Assembly (NCBI RefSeq): GCF_026626635.1 | Contig: NZ_JAPNKA010000001.1 | Coordinates: forward strand, 12,694,501-12,758,500 | Source: Archangium lansingense | Lineage (GTDB): Bacteria > Myxococcota > Myxococcia > Myxococcales > Myxococcaceae | DNA length: 64,000 nt | Direction: 5' to 3' | Part shown: positions 46,953 through 54,956 of the stretch, piece after piece | Layout: each line of letters opens with the position of its first letter | How positions within the stretch are numbered: position 1 is the stretch's first letter | Translations under genes and position numbers: made by a program | The notes under the pieces: model-generated | The model's input: only the letters and a program-made list of their open reading frames with translations | What the model was told of the DNA's origin: nothing | Databases searched by the model: none

Positions 46953-47163
46953 TTAGAGAAGATGCTCGCGTTCCTCGGCCGCCATCCGCTCCCGTCATCC
47001 GGTACCGGGGTTGTATCCCAGGACGAGAAAGCCCTCCCCACGGACGCACAAGGCGCTGGGTACAAGCGCTAGCGAGCTTGCGTACCGGCCCTCACCCTCC
47101 ACAGGCCTTCCCTTCGCTCTGGCGTGGCCATACAGAGCGGCGCGGGAAGTTCCTCTCGGGCCC

Positions 47164-47242
47164 GCGGGAGGTGTCAAAGAACTCGTTTCGACACCTCAAG
47201 GTATCCGAGTCGTCCCTACGAGTCGTCTGACACCATTCCTGG
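47164..47242. repeat. Palindromic element B1
   Basis: Core 47170-47234, 65 bases, GGTGTCAAAGAACTCGT...ACGAGTCGTCTGACACC. One base differs from the other B copies (CTCAAGGTATCC against CTCGAGGTATCC). It cuts off the 3' part of the cupin/CMD relic. Confidence 0.85.
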
Positions 47243-47861
47243 TTCATGGCGATGAGCGCGCTGACGGTCACGAGGCTGCGGTCGCGAGGCGAGAGTTCCG
47301 GACGCGTCCACACATCGCCGAAGAGCACCTCGTCAGTCAGCTCGACCAGCTTCGGCGAGAGGTTGCCGATCACTTTCTGGGCGGGCGTCAGTTGCGCGGT
47401 TTGCGTTGATGCCTGGGGAGCGGATGGTCCCCGTACAGGCATTCGGTATTGCTCCTCGGTGACCTTCTCCATCCAATCGGTGCTCTTGCCATCGAGCTGT
47501 TCCACGATGGCGATATGCGCCATCGACGTTGTCGGCGCCGCTCCATGCCAGTGCTTCACGTTCGGCGGAATGCGGACGACGTCCCCCTGCCGGATCTCGT
47601 CGACCAGTCCGCCCCACTGTTGCACGCGCCCGGTTCCGGCCGGGATAGGTGTCAAAGGATTCGATTCGACACCTCGCCTCTTACGAATCGTCTGACACCA
47701 TTCCAGGGGCTCACCAGGGTCGATCCGACGCTCAGCACCAGGGCCGTGACGAGCAGGGGCAGCGGCGGCTTCGTCGAGGAAGTCAGGCTCAGGAAGCTCT
47801 TGAGGCTCGCGGTCCCTTGGGGCGCGGGCCGGTTCATCATTCGAGGGTGGCGAAGGTCCAT
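47243..47861 (-). pseudogene. Cupin/carboxymuconolactone decarboxylase relic
   Basis: On the minus strand, 47861-47708 encodes a start and a signal peptide (LPLLVTALVLSVGSTLVSP); then element A3 follows; then 47639-47243 encodes the second half of a cupin (GTGRVQQWGGLVDEIRQGDVV, KHWHGAAPT) and the beginning of a CMD domain (KLVELTDEVLFGDVWTRPELSPRDRSLVTVSALIAMN), cut by element B1. In intact homologues the first part of the cupin (about 70 residues) lies between signal peptide and GTGRV, so A3 replaced coding sequence, and the CMD C-terminus is lost at B1. Not functional. Confidence 0.75.
47640..47707. repeat. Palindromic element A3
   Basis: Core 47648-47699, same as A1 and A2. It sits inside the cupin/CMD relic. 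Confidence 0.85.
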
Positions 47862-48036
47862 GCTCAGGACCCTACGCCCCGTCTTTAAACGGACGATAAA
47901 CCGCGCACCGGAGAGGCGGCTTCGTGTCGGGGCTGCCAGGACGATGCGAATCGCCCCACGTGATCCCTCAACCCTTGACGCGCCAGGAGTCCTCCAGTAT
48001 TGGCAGGCGCCTCACCACGTGCAAGGATTATCGCTC

Positions 48037-48795
48037 ATGAAGGCGTCAGGGTTTCTAGGTCTGGTGTTGCTCACAATTGCTTGCAGTGCGGCTGTCGAAG
48101 AAGGAGCTGGACTGAATCCTGTCTCGCTCGCCACCCAGGAGTCCGCTCTGTATGTGTGCGGTCTGAGCTGTCCGAGCGGCTATCACCCTATCTCCTATCA
48201 ATGCAACACCAGTTGCGGCTCCTGTGCCAGCGGCACGCCCAACCAGACCCAGTGCGATGCCAACCCCACCTCGGGCAGCTTCAACCAGTGTGGCCTGAGC
48301 TGTCCGAGCGGCTGGTACCATGACTACGCCCAGTGCAACACGACGTGCGGGCCCTGTGACGGCAGCACGCCCAACGAGGCCCAGTGCCAGCAGGTCCCCA
48401 CCTCGGGCAGCTTCTACAAGTGCGGCCTGAGCTGCCCGAGCGGTTGGTACTACGACTATGCTCAGTGCAACACGAGCTGTGGCAGCTGCGATGGCAGCAC
48501 GCCCAACGAGGCCCAGTGCCAGCAGGTCCCCACCTCGGGCAGCTTCTACAAGTGCGGCCTGAGCTGCCCGAGCGGTTGGTACTACGACTATGCTCAGTGC
48601 AACACGAGCTGTGGCAGCTGCGATGGCAGCACGCCCAACGAGGCCCAGTGCCAGCAGGTTCCCACCTCGGGCAACTTCTACAAGTGCGGCCTGAGCTGCC
48701 CGAGCGGTTGGTACTACAACTACGCTCAGTGCAACACGGCGTGTGGGCCTTGCGATGGCAGCACGCCCAACGAGGCCCTCTGCGAAAAGCTGTAG
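48037..48795 (+). CDS. Cys-rich repeat lipoprotein
   Basis: 252 residues with a lipoprotein signal (LLTIAC, Cys16). The mature protein is five tandem units of 44 residues, each starting CGLSCPSG and holding six Cys (CGLSC, QCNT, SCGSC or similar, QC). Units begin at nucleotides 48157, 48289, 48421, 48553 and 48685, exactly 132 bases apart; units 2-4 are nearly identical in DNA. Such repeats are probably rigid, disulfide-bonded surface rods. Unit number is likely to vary between strains by slippage. Function unknown. Located in the repeat-rich accessory region. Confidence 0.8.
   Translation: MKASGFLGLVLLTIACSAAVEEGAGLNPVSLATQESALYVCGLSCPSGYHPISYQCNTSCGSCASGTPNQTQCDANPTSGSFNQCGLSCPSGWYHDYAQCNTTCGPCDGSTPNEAQCQQVPTSGSFYKCGLSCPSGWYYDYAQCNTSCGSCDGSTPNEAQCQQVPTSGSFYKCGLSCPSGWYYDYAQCNTSCGSCDGSTPNEAQCQQVPTSGNFYKCGLSCPSGWYYNYAQCNTACGPCDGSTPNEALCEKL
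48157..48795. repeat. 132-bp coding tandem repeat, five units
   Basis: Direct repeats in phase with the gene (44 codons). The last unit ends a little short at the stop codon. Confidence 0.9.
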
Positions 48796-49110
48796 GAAGG
48801 CAGGAGGGCCGAGGATCTGCGCTCCGGCCTGGTGGAGGAGACCGTCCAGCAGGCGGTAGCCCCCGCCGGGACACGACGATGCTCCAGGAGGGAGGGCAGG
48901 GGACGCTCGCGCTGCAGGCGGAGCTCGTGAACGAGCGGCTTCGATTCCCGCCGCCTCTGAGTGGATCCCCCGGCTTGCGCCCCGTTGTCGGCTCCTCCAC
49001 CCTCGCCGCCCAAGGCGGCGAGGGCTCACTCCTTCCACCCCGGCTCCACACCTGCTTGAGCCTGGCTCGCCGTCCCGGGCCCGCTGAAGAGGGCTCACCG
49101 GCAGGCTGTG
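48796..49110. other. Intergenic region, 315 bases
   Basis: No gene seen. It holds an 18-base stretch at 48940-48957, TTCGATTCCCGCCGCCTC, that looks like the T-loop and acceptor end of a tRNA or tmRNA, but with one T-stem mismatch and no body before it. An inverted repeat with CTCGCCGCC lies nearby. Confidence 0.45.
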
Positions 49111-49380
49111 TCAGCTCTTCAGGGGATGGTGGTGGTGGAGGTGACCGTCGCTCGTTGGGTTGCCGAGCCGGGCCATCTCCTGCTCGGTGGCATCGCGCTC
49201 GTACTTCCACGGGTTGGCTTCGGTCTCGTTGATGTCCCCGGGACGTTGCCCCGAGTCCACCCACTCGGTGTTGCAATAGATCTTCCCGTTGAAGATGACG
49301 TGGAACCGCTCGTATGTATAGGCGGGATAGAGGCCCTGTTGAGGGTGAGGGCTGGAGCGGAGGGGCCGAGGAGGGCCGCA
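49111..49380 (-). pseudogene. C-terminal fragment of a secreted-type protein
   Basis: About 88 codons before the stop at 49111, without any start codon of their own: the frame runs back into element B2. The segment YERFHVIFNGKIYCNTEWVDSGQRPGD has the spacing of small carbohydrate-binding (ChtBD3-like) modules, in which an aromatic-rich V-x-(F/Y)-NGK-x-Y is followed by W and G-x-P. The His-rich tail HLHHHHPLKS is probably native. The N-terminal part was lost at B2. Confidence 0.45.
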
Positions 49381-49458
49381 GGAGGTGTCAAAGAACTCGT
49401 TTCGACACCTCGAGGTATCCGAGTCGTCCCTACGAGTCGTCTGACACCATTCCCGGCA
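49378..49458. repeat. Palindromic element B2
   Basis: Core 49384-49448, 65 bases, identical to B3 and B4 cores. It lies 56 bases from the GST stop on the other side. Confidence 0.85.
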
Positions 49459-49514
49459 CAACGAGCCCGGATGCTTGAGTTCGATCGGCCCGTGGTGGTT
49501 CGCCGATGCTGCGT

Positions 49515-50213
49515 TCAACCCGGAATGGTCAGGCCTTTCTTCACCGCCGGACGTTCGACGAAGCGCTCCAGGCTGCGTCTGACGTTGGTGAAGTCGTCGA
49601 AACCGACCAACTCGCCCGCTCCGTAGAAGCCGATCAGGTTGCGAACCCAGGGGAAGGTGGCGATGTCGGCGATGCTGTACTCCTCGCCCATGATCCAGTC
49701 GCGGCCCTGCAGGCGGCGGTCGAGCACGCCGAGCAGGCGTTTGGATTCGGCGACGTAGCGATCACGTGGGCGCTTGTCCTCGTAGTCCTTGCCGGCGAAC
49801 TTATGGAAGAAACCGAGCTGGCCGAACATGGGGCCGATTCCGCCCATTTGGAACATCAGCCATTGGATGGTCTCGTAGCGCGCGGCGGCATCCTGCGGGA
49901 TGAAGCGGCCGCTCTTCTCGGCGAGGTAGAGCAGGATCGCCCCGGACTCGAACAGCGCCAATGGCTGGCCGCCCGGGCCGTCGGGGTCGATGATCGCCGG
50001 AATCTTGTTGTTCGGGTTGAGGGAGAGGAACTCCGCCGAGAGCTGGTCGTTGGTCTCGAAACTGACCTTGTGCGCTTCGTAGGGCAAGCCGATTTCTTCG
50101 AGCAGGATGGAAACCTTGACGCCATTGGGCGTGGGGAGCGAGTAGAGCTGAATCCACTCGGGGTGCTGCGCGGGCCATTTCTGGGTGATCGGGAAAGCAG
50201 ACAGATTGGTCAT
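49515..50213 (-). CDS. Glutathione S-transferase-like protein (YfcG type)
   Basis: 232 residues. Thioredoxin-like N-terminal domain: IQLYSLPTPNGVKVSILLEE with the TPNG active-site turn, NPNNKIPAI with the cis-Pro, and LFESGAILLYLAEK with the Glu-Ser glutathione site. The helical C-terminal domain has MGEEYSIADIATFPWV. This is the YfcG/Ure2-like disulfide-reductase branch of GSTs. The ATG at 50213 follows a normal leader. It lies between elements B2 and A4. The GC3 bias is a little lower than in core genes. Confidence 0.9.
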   Translation of the reverse strand: MTNLSAFPITQKWPAQHPEWIQLYSLPTPNGVKVSILLEEIGLPYEAHKVSFETNDQLSAEFLSLNPNNKIPAIIDPDGPGGQPLALFESGAILLYLAEKSGRFIPQDAAARYETIQWLMFQMGGIGPMFGQLGFFHKFAGKDYEDKRPRDRYVAESKRLLGVLDRRLQGRDWIMGEEYSIADIATFPWVRNLIGFYGAGELVGFDDFTNVRRSLERFVERPAVKKGLTIPG

Positions 50214-50336
50214 GGAGAAATTTGTCCGACGAGAGGTGAGGTGGGCGCGAGGGATCAATAGCTCATCAACGCACGGTCGTTCGAGCCCAGTTCGACCGAG
50301 CCGAACCCGGCGGGGACGCTCCCCTCCGGGCACACG

Positions 50337-50404
50337 CCGGGATAGGTGTCAAAGGATTCGATTCGACACCTCGCCTCTTACGAATCGTCTGACACCATTC
50401 CAGG
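50337..50404. repeat. Palindromic element A4
   Basis: Core 50345-50396. It lies 11 bases after the DUF2063 stop and is the 3' boundary of the MNIO operon. Confidence 0.85.
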
Positions 50405-50414
50405 CGCCCCCCGC

Positions 50415-51035
50415 TCACACCAGGGGCGGCACGAGCTCGAGCCGCAGCTCTCCATCCCGCAGGGAGATGGAGACGGGAAAGAGGCCGGCGGCGAGTTCCT
50501 CCGGCGGCGGCTGCAGCTCCGCCAGCGAGGCGAGGAGCGGGCGGGGATCGTGATGGAAGACCACGGTCCGGGTCTCGGCGGTCTCCAGCTCGGGGCCGCC
50601 GTGCCGGGCGCTCGAGACCAGCTCCCAGCACGCGCTCTCGTAGGCGAGCACATCCGCCAGATACGGGCTGAAGTCCTCTCCCGCGCTCAGTTGCGAGCGC
50701 ACGAACTCGGCGAAGCGCGCCGCTTCATTCTCGAGCTGGTAGTTGTCGGGCCGCCGCTCGCGCCAGAAGGCATCGAGGACTTCCCTGAGCCGAGGCTCCA
50801 GCAGCAGGCAGAGCATGGGGTAGATGTCGAAGATGGGCCCCAGGCGGTTGGCGCGAGCCAGCGTGCAGTTCAGGGACATGCCCGGCTGGCGCACGACGTC
50901 CTCCAGCCGCGCCAGCTCCCGCTCGGTGAGTTCGAAGCCCCGGAGCACCTCCAGGTGGCCGCGCCGCAGCGCCGCCGCCCGCTCCGCATCAAGGGTTAGC
51001 TCCGCCAGCGCGCGCTGGAAGTGGCTCAGGGACAT
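50415..51035 (-). CDS. DUF2063-type partner protein of an MNIO enzyme
   Basis: 206 residues. The N-terminal half (LSHFQRALAELTLDAERAA, then LERGHLEVLRGFELTERELARLEDVV-like helices) and the overall layout match the DUF2063/MbnC-like partners that bring a precursor peptide to a DUF692 oxidase. It overlaps the DUF692 stop by 10 bases, so it is translated as part of the operon. No catalytic residues are expected; it should bind peptide. Third gene of precursor-oxidase-partner. Confidence 0.7.
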   Translation of the reverse strand: MSLSHFQRALAELTLDAERAAALRRGHLEVLRGFELTERELARLEDVVRQPGMSLNCTLARANRLGPIFDIYPMLCLLLEPRLREVLDAFWRERRPDNYQLENEAARFAEFVRSQLSAGEDFSPYLADVLAYESACWELVSSARHGGPELETAETRTVVFHHDPRPLLASLAELQPPPEELAAGLFPVSISLRDGELRLELVPPLV

Positions 51036-51943
51036 GGGTCTCCCCGCTGGAGCGGCACGCTGGCGCGGCGCACGACGGCTCGGGCGCGCTCGAGCTGGGC
51101 CAGCACGCCCTCCTCACGCAGCAGGGGCCAGGAGGACTCGTGGAACTCGAACGTCACCCCACGGAGCCGAGGCGCCTGACCGACGAGATCCTCCAGCAGC
51201 TCCCACACGGGCTCGATCACCGCGCCGACATGGGAGTCCGTATGGAACCCCATCATCTCATCTCCGCCGGCAACGTGGGCCTCGAGCACATGCTGCAGCT
51301 CAAGCTCCCGCAGGTATGCGTGAGCATCGAAGCCGTGGTTCCGGGCGTTGGTGTACAGGTTGTGGAGATCCAACAGGAGGCCGCACCCGGTGGCCTCCGC
51401 GAGCGTATTGAAGAACTCGGGCTCGGTCAGCTCGGGGTCTCGGAACTTCACGTAGTAGACGGGGTTCTCCACCAGGAACGGGCAGCCCAGTCGCTGCGAC
51501 ACCTCTCGCAGCCGAGGCACGAGCAGCTCCATCATCTCCCGGTCATACGTGATGGGCAGCGCGACGGAGGCGTTCCGCTCGTGCTCTCCGCCCACGCGCG
51601 AGAAGGAGAGATGCTCACTCGCCCACGGGCATTGGAACCGCTCGCGCCACGCAGCGAGCTGGGCCACGTACTCCAGGTCGAAGATGTCCGCGCTGCAGAC
51701 CGAAAGCCCGATGCTGTGGAGCACCAGGGGAACCGACTCGGCCGCATGCTCGAGCAGCGCGATGGGAGCGCTCAGCTCCTGAAAGCGCGGCTGTGCCCCC
51801 GCGCCTCGGTCCGTCCAGGCGCGATCTGGGATGACGGCGAGATGATCGAGCGCCTGGAGATGGGCTGGGACGAAGGAGGTGAGCGCGGGGTTGAACAGCA
51901 GGCCAACCCCGGCTCTCGACGGCGTTGATCTGTCAGGGGCCAA
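51026..51943 (-). CDS. DUF692 multinuclear non-heme iron oxidase (MNIO)
   Basis: 305 residues, TIM-barrel type, related to MbnB and TglH, which oxidise Cys residues in RiPP precursors. Metal-ligand candidates are visible: VLHSIGLSV, SEHLSFSR, VENPVYY, LLLDLHNLYTNARNHG, HVAGGD and FEFHESSW, in the family order. The start is TTG at 51943 with GGAG 6 bases upstream; it overlaps the precursor stop by 11 bases. The overlap with DUF2063 on the other end makes a three-gene unit. Product chemistry is unknown: in this family thiooxazole, thio-carboxy and Cys-heterocycle products are all known. Confidence 0.88.
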   Translation of the reverse strand: MAPDRSTPSRAGVGLLFNPALTSFVPAHLQALDHLAVIPDRAWTDRGAGAQPRFQELSAPIALLEHAAESVPLVLHSIGLSVCSADIFDLEYVAQLAAWRERFQCPWASEHLSFSRVGGEHERNASVALPITYDREMMELLVPRLREVSQRLGCPFLVENPVYYVKFRDPELTEPEFFNTLAEATGCGLLLDLHNLYTNARNHGFDAHAYLRELELQHVLEAHVAGGDEMMGFHTDSHVGAVIEPVWELLEDLVGQAPRLRGVTFEFHESSWPLLREEGVLAQLERARAVVRRASVPLQRGDPCP

Positions 51944-52199
51944 GGGACTCCAGGTCCACCTGGATGACGTGATCGAACCGGCGGCGGATGATGATGTCCA
52001 GACCGGACATGCAGCTCAGGCAGCCCCGGAGCCCGACCTTCTTCAGCAGGTCTCTGCTTTCGAAGATGTGCTTCTGCAGGTCGACGATCTTCTCGAGTGA
52101 GGTGTTGTCATCGATGAGGATCTCCGCCACCGGACGACCGTTCGGGCCAGCCTTCGTCAGCTGGATGTTGGCCGTCGCGAGAGTCTTCTTCTGCGCCAT
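51933..52199 (-). CDS. Candidate MNIO precursor peptide
   Basis: 88 residues, starting MAQKKTLATANIQLT. Residues 1-55 look like a folded or helical leader (AEILIDDNTSLEKIVDLQKHIFESRDLLKK). The only two Cys form C60-L-S-C63 in GLRGCLSCMSG, followed by a charged, beta-prone tail (DIIIRRRFDHVIQVDL). A Cys pair near the C-terminus just upstream of an MNIO gene is what one expects of a modified peptide, though the long tail is unlike known bufferins. Good SD (AAGGAGGAA) before the ATG. It could instead be a small partner protein. Confidence 0.65.
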   Translation of the reverse strand: MAQKKTLATANIQLTKAGPNGRPVAEILIDDNTSLEKIVDLQKHIFESRDLLKKVGLRGCLSCMSGLDIIIRRRFDHVIQVDLESLGP

Positions 52200-52429
52200 G
52201 TATTCCTCCTTCTGCGCGATGAGAGGTGGAAGCCCCCCGGCATGGAATAAGGCCAGCGCACCTGCCGGGGTCAACGTGGCCCCAGGGATGGTGAATAGTC
52301 GAGTAACCCCCACAGCCCCGGCTTCAGGACCAGCCCCCGGATCTTGACTCCCAACGTCGCGCGTCGCGGGCGAGCGGCCAGCGCGGACGTGTGCCCTGGA
52401 AGGTCCGCGAAACACGTCACAACCGCCAG

Positions 52430-52508
52430 CGGGAGGTGTCAAAGAACTCGTTTCGACACCTCGAGGTATCCGAGTCGTCCCTACGAGTCGTCTGACACCA
52501 TTCCCGGC
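52430..52508. repeat. Palindromic element B3
   Basis: Core 52435-52499. It lies 12 bases after the efp stop and upstream of the MNIO operon, so it separates the two transcription units. Confidence 0.85.
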
Positions 52509-52520
52509 GCCTGCCTCCAG

Positions 52521-53102
52521 CTATCCGCCCACGGCCACGCGGGTCAGGTACTTGCCACCCTCACGCGTGTCGATCTTCAGCACGTCGCCCTCGTTGATGA
52601 ACAGGGGCACGTTGACCACGAGGCCCGTCTCCATCGTGGCCGGCTTCAGCGCGCCGGACACCGTGTCGCCACGCACGCCCGGGTCGCACTTGGTGACCTT
52701 CAGGTCCACCGAGTTGGGCAGCGTCACGCCAATGGCCTTCCCGTTGAAGAAGAGCACCGAGACGTTGATGTTCTCCTTCAAGAAGTCCTTCGCGTCCCCG
52801 AGAACGTTCTCCGTGAGGAAGGTCTGCTCGTAGTTGTGCTTGTCCATGAAGTGGAACTCGTCGCCCTGCAGATACAGGTACTCCATGTCCTTCTCTTCGA
52901 TGTCCGGCACGCCCACCTTCTCACCGGACTTCAGCGTGGGCTCCAAAACGCGCCCGGAGATCAGGCTGCGAATCTTGGTACGCGTGAACGAGGAGCCCTT
53001 GCCCGGCTTGACGTGCTGGAAGTACTCGATGACGAAAGGCTCGCCGTCGAGCTCGATCTTCAAACCGTTACGAAACTCGGACGTATCAATCACACCGGCC
53101 AT
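52521..53102 (-). CDS. efp: Translation elongation factor P
   Basis: Rescues ribosomes stalled at proline runs. 193 residues with the three beta-barrel domains of EF-P: VIDTSEFRNGLKIELDGEPFVI at the N-terminus, the domain 1 tip HVKPGKGSSFTRTK with the Lys that is modified in many species, and GDTVSGALKPATMETGLVVNVPLFINEGDVLKIDTREGGYL-type signature at the C-terminus. The family signature has small changes (GVRGDTVSGA). Core gene inside the accessory region; it is directly followed by element B3. I see no EpmA or EpmB gene nearby. Confidence 0.93.
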   Translation of the reverse strand: MAGVIDTSEFRNGLKIELDGEPFVIEYFQHVKPGKGSSFTRTKIRSLISGRVLEPTLKSGEKVGVPDIEEKDMEYLYLQGDEFHFMDKHNYEQTFLTENVLGDAKDFLKENINVSVLFFNGKAIGVTLPNSVDLKVTKCDPGVRGDTVSGALKPATMETGLVVNVPLFINEGDVLKIDTREGGKYLTRVAVGG

Positions 53103-53419
53103 GGGGACCGACTCCTTGCCACTCGGACAGCTCGAAAAGTCCGGTGTGTCTAGCCGATGCCTCCTTCCCATGAGAAGGGGAATCCGGTGCCGCGCAGTGT
53201 CGCCCGGGGGCTGACAAGCAGCCCTCGCGCCAGGGACTCGAGTTCCGCGCGACGCCCGCTGCCGGATGGCACCACGCACCTCTTTTTCAACGGGCTGGAA
53301 CTTTTACGGCATGTGGCGTCCCTGGTGCCAACGCCCTGAGCACTGGTGGGACTCCTCCATCATTGACGGTGAGGCGGTTTGTGACGTGGATTGTGCCTCC
53401 ATCCCCACCAGGAGAGATG
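53103..53419. other. Divergent intergenic region, 317 bases
   Basis: Between efp (minus) and the NHL-type lipoprotein (plus). No gene seen. AT-richer CTTTTTCAACGGG and AACTTTTACGG stretches may be promoter parts. CAGGAGAG lies just before the lipoprotein start. Confidence 0.45.
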
Positions 53420-54730
53420 ATGCACAGGTTGCGCGTTCTTGCCGTGCTTGCCTCCGCCGTGCTGTTCAGCGCCTGCGGCTCCGGAGGTGAGAGCACCGAG
53501 TGCCTCACGGGAGGCTCGGGCACACTCCAGGTGAATGTGACGGGACTGCCTGCCTCTACGCCTGGGAAAGTGACGGTCACCGGACCGGGAGGCCCCCAGG
53601 AGCTCACCAGCTCGCGGACGCTGACCGTGACGAGCGGGAGCTACACCCTCACCGCGGGAATTGTCGCCGCCAGCCACCCCCTCGTGAGGACGGCCTACCG
53701 GGCGGATGCCATGCCCAACCCCGTCTGCGTGCACGAGGGGCAGAGCACCACGGTGGCCGTGGCCTATGCCCCCATTGGCAGCAGCGGGAAGCTGTGGACG
53801 AGCAATGGCTCGGGCGGGAGCGCGCCGCTGCTCGGGTTCTCCGCGGACGTGCTGGGCACCAGTGGGAGCCCGGCCGCCACGGTGGCTGCCACCACGGGTG
53901 GCGCGGAGGGCTCCGCGTTCGATCGCGAGGGCAACCTGTGGGTGGTGGGAGCAACGACGGCGGATCCGCCGGTGCTCCGGCTCCCCGCCTCCGCGCTGGG
54001 AACCTCGGGCAAGAAGACGGCGGACATCTCCCTCACGGGTGGCCCCCTGGAGGGCGGCTTCCCCCGAGCCCGGGCGCTCGCCTTCGATGCGAGCGGGAAC
54101 CTCTGGGTGTCCGTGGTCTTCAACAACCAGCTCGTCCGCTACACGCCGGAGCAGCTCGCCACCAGCGGTAGCCCGACTCCCTCCGTCCAGTTCAGCGGGC
54201 TCGACGGCCCCTCGGGACTCGCGTTCGACTCGGCGGGCAACCTGTGGGTCGCCTTCATGGGTGCGGACCGCGTGGCCCGCTACAACGCGAGCCGCCTCGG
54301 GGCCTCCTCCACGGCCTCGCCAGACCTCGTTATCGAGGCGAGGACTCCGCCGCCCGTCATCGGCACCCTGAGCGCGCCCTCGGGGCTGGCGTTTGATGTC
54401 TCGGGGAACCTGTGGGTGAACTTCAGTGGGACGCTCACCCGCCTCACCCCAGGAGAACAGGCGGGCTCCGGCTCCATCACCGTGACGCCCACGGTGCAGG
54501 TGGGTCTCTCCGTCACCGCGCTTCCGGACGGGCTCGTGTTCGACGAGTCGGGGAACCTCTGGCTCGCCCTCAGCGCGGGGCAGTTCGGGCGTCTGGGCCC
54601 GAGCCAGCTCACCAGCTCCGGCAGCAAGACGCCCGAGGTCATCATCACCAGCCCCGATGTCGCCTATACCGGCTGGTTCTCCTTCTATCCCGCCCCTGCT
54701 GGACTCCCTCTGTACCACCGGCTCCCGTAA
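53420..54730 (+). CDS. Lipoprotein with NHL/beta-propeller repeats
   Basis: 436 residues with lipobox FSAC at residues 16-19. A small beta domain (GTLQVNVTGLPASTPGKVTVTGPGG) comes first. The rest is about six propeller-like repeats with the recurring G-L-A-F-D-x-x-G-N-L-W-V pattern, each followed by a TxxQLAxSG-type segment. Such Vgb/NHL propellers bind ligands or partners on the cell surface. GGAGAG precedes ATGATG; I use the second ATG. Element C2 lies 110 bases downstream. Confidence 0.8.
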   Translation: MHRLRVLAVLASAVLFSACGSGGESTECLTGGSGTLQVNVTGLPASTPGKVTVTGPGGPQELTSSRTLTVTSGSYTLTAGIVAASHPLVRTAYRADAMPNPVCVHEGQSTTVAVAYAPIGSSGKLWTSNGSGGSAPLLGFSADVLGTSGSPAATVAATTGGAEGSAFDREGNLWVVGATTADPPVLRLPASALGTSGKKTADISLTGGPLEGGFPRARALAFDASGNLWVSVVFNNQLVRYTPEQLATSGSPTPSVQFSGLDGPSGLAFDSAGNLWVAFMGADRVARYNASRLGASSTASPDLVIEARTPPPVIGTLSAPSGLAFDVSGNLWVNFSGTLTRLTPGEQAGSGSITVTPTVQVGLSVTALPDGLVFDESGNLWLALSAGQFGRLGPSQLTSSGSKTPEVIITSPDVAYTGWFSFYPAPAGLPLYHRLP

Positions 54731-54828
54731 GAGCTCGTTTCAAGAACGGACCAGAGATGGCGTGGAGGGGCTGCTCGAATGAGGCTCGCCTGCTTGCTGC
54801 CGCTGAACCACACGAAGTGCTCTCGAAG

Positions 54829-54940
54829 GTGTCTCTCGAAGGTGTCAGAGGATTCGATTCCGCAACGAGTAGGCCGTCCTCCAGTACAGGAAGGCGCGCT
54901 GCAGTTGCGACGCGCTGTACGAATCCTCTGACACCCAGCG
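54829..54940. repeat. Palindromic element C2
   Basis: Core 54841-54935, 95 bases, one base unlike C1 (CTGCAGTTGCG against CTGCGGTTGCG). The left end is doubled: CTCTCGAAGGTGT occurs twice in a row. It ends 21 bases before the start of a toxin-like gene. Confidence 0.85.
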
Positions 54941-54956
54941 ACGCACCAGGAAGAGC

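Larger units (their letters stand above)
44975..47072 (+). pseudogene. Esterase/PHB-depolymerase-like gene split by an IS
   Basis: The frame from ATG 44975 (GAGGTG upstream) encodes an alpha/beta hydrolase with the nucleophile elbow GWSNGAY and a WPLLIHLHGSR oxyanion segment, then runs into an IS at 45887 and stops at 45967. Behind the IS, 46953-47072 continues in phase: the join reads RWPDQAALEKMLAFLGRHPL and stops at 47072. Removing the IS and one TTA gives an intact gene of 342 residues. The truncated product (330 residues, the last 27 from the IS) keeps the Ser, but His of the triad may be affected. It once had a native 3' end, so the insertion is recent. Confidence 0.85.

Noticed and set aside
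48157..48795. Regular 132-bp direct repeats considered as a CRISPR-like array
   Set aside because: No spacers, units are contiguous and in frame with a Cys-rich lipoprotein; no cas genes.
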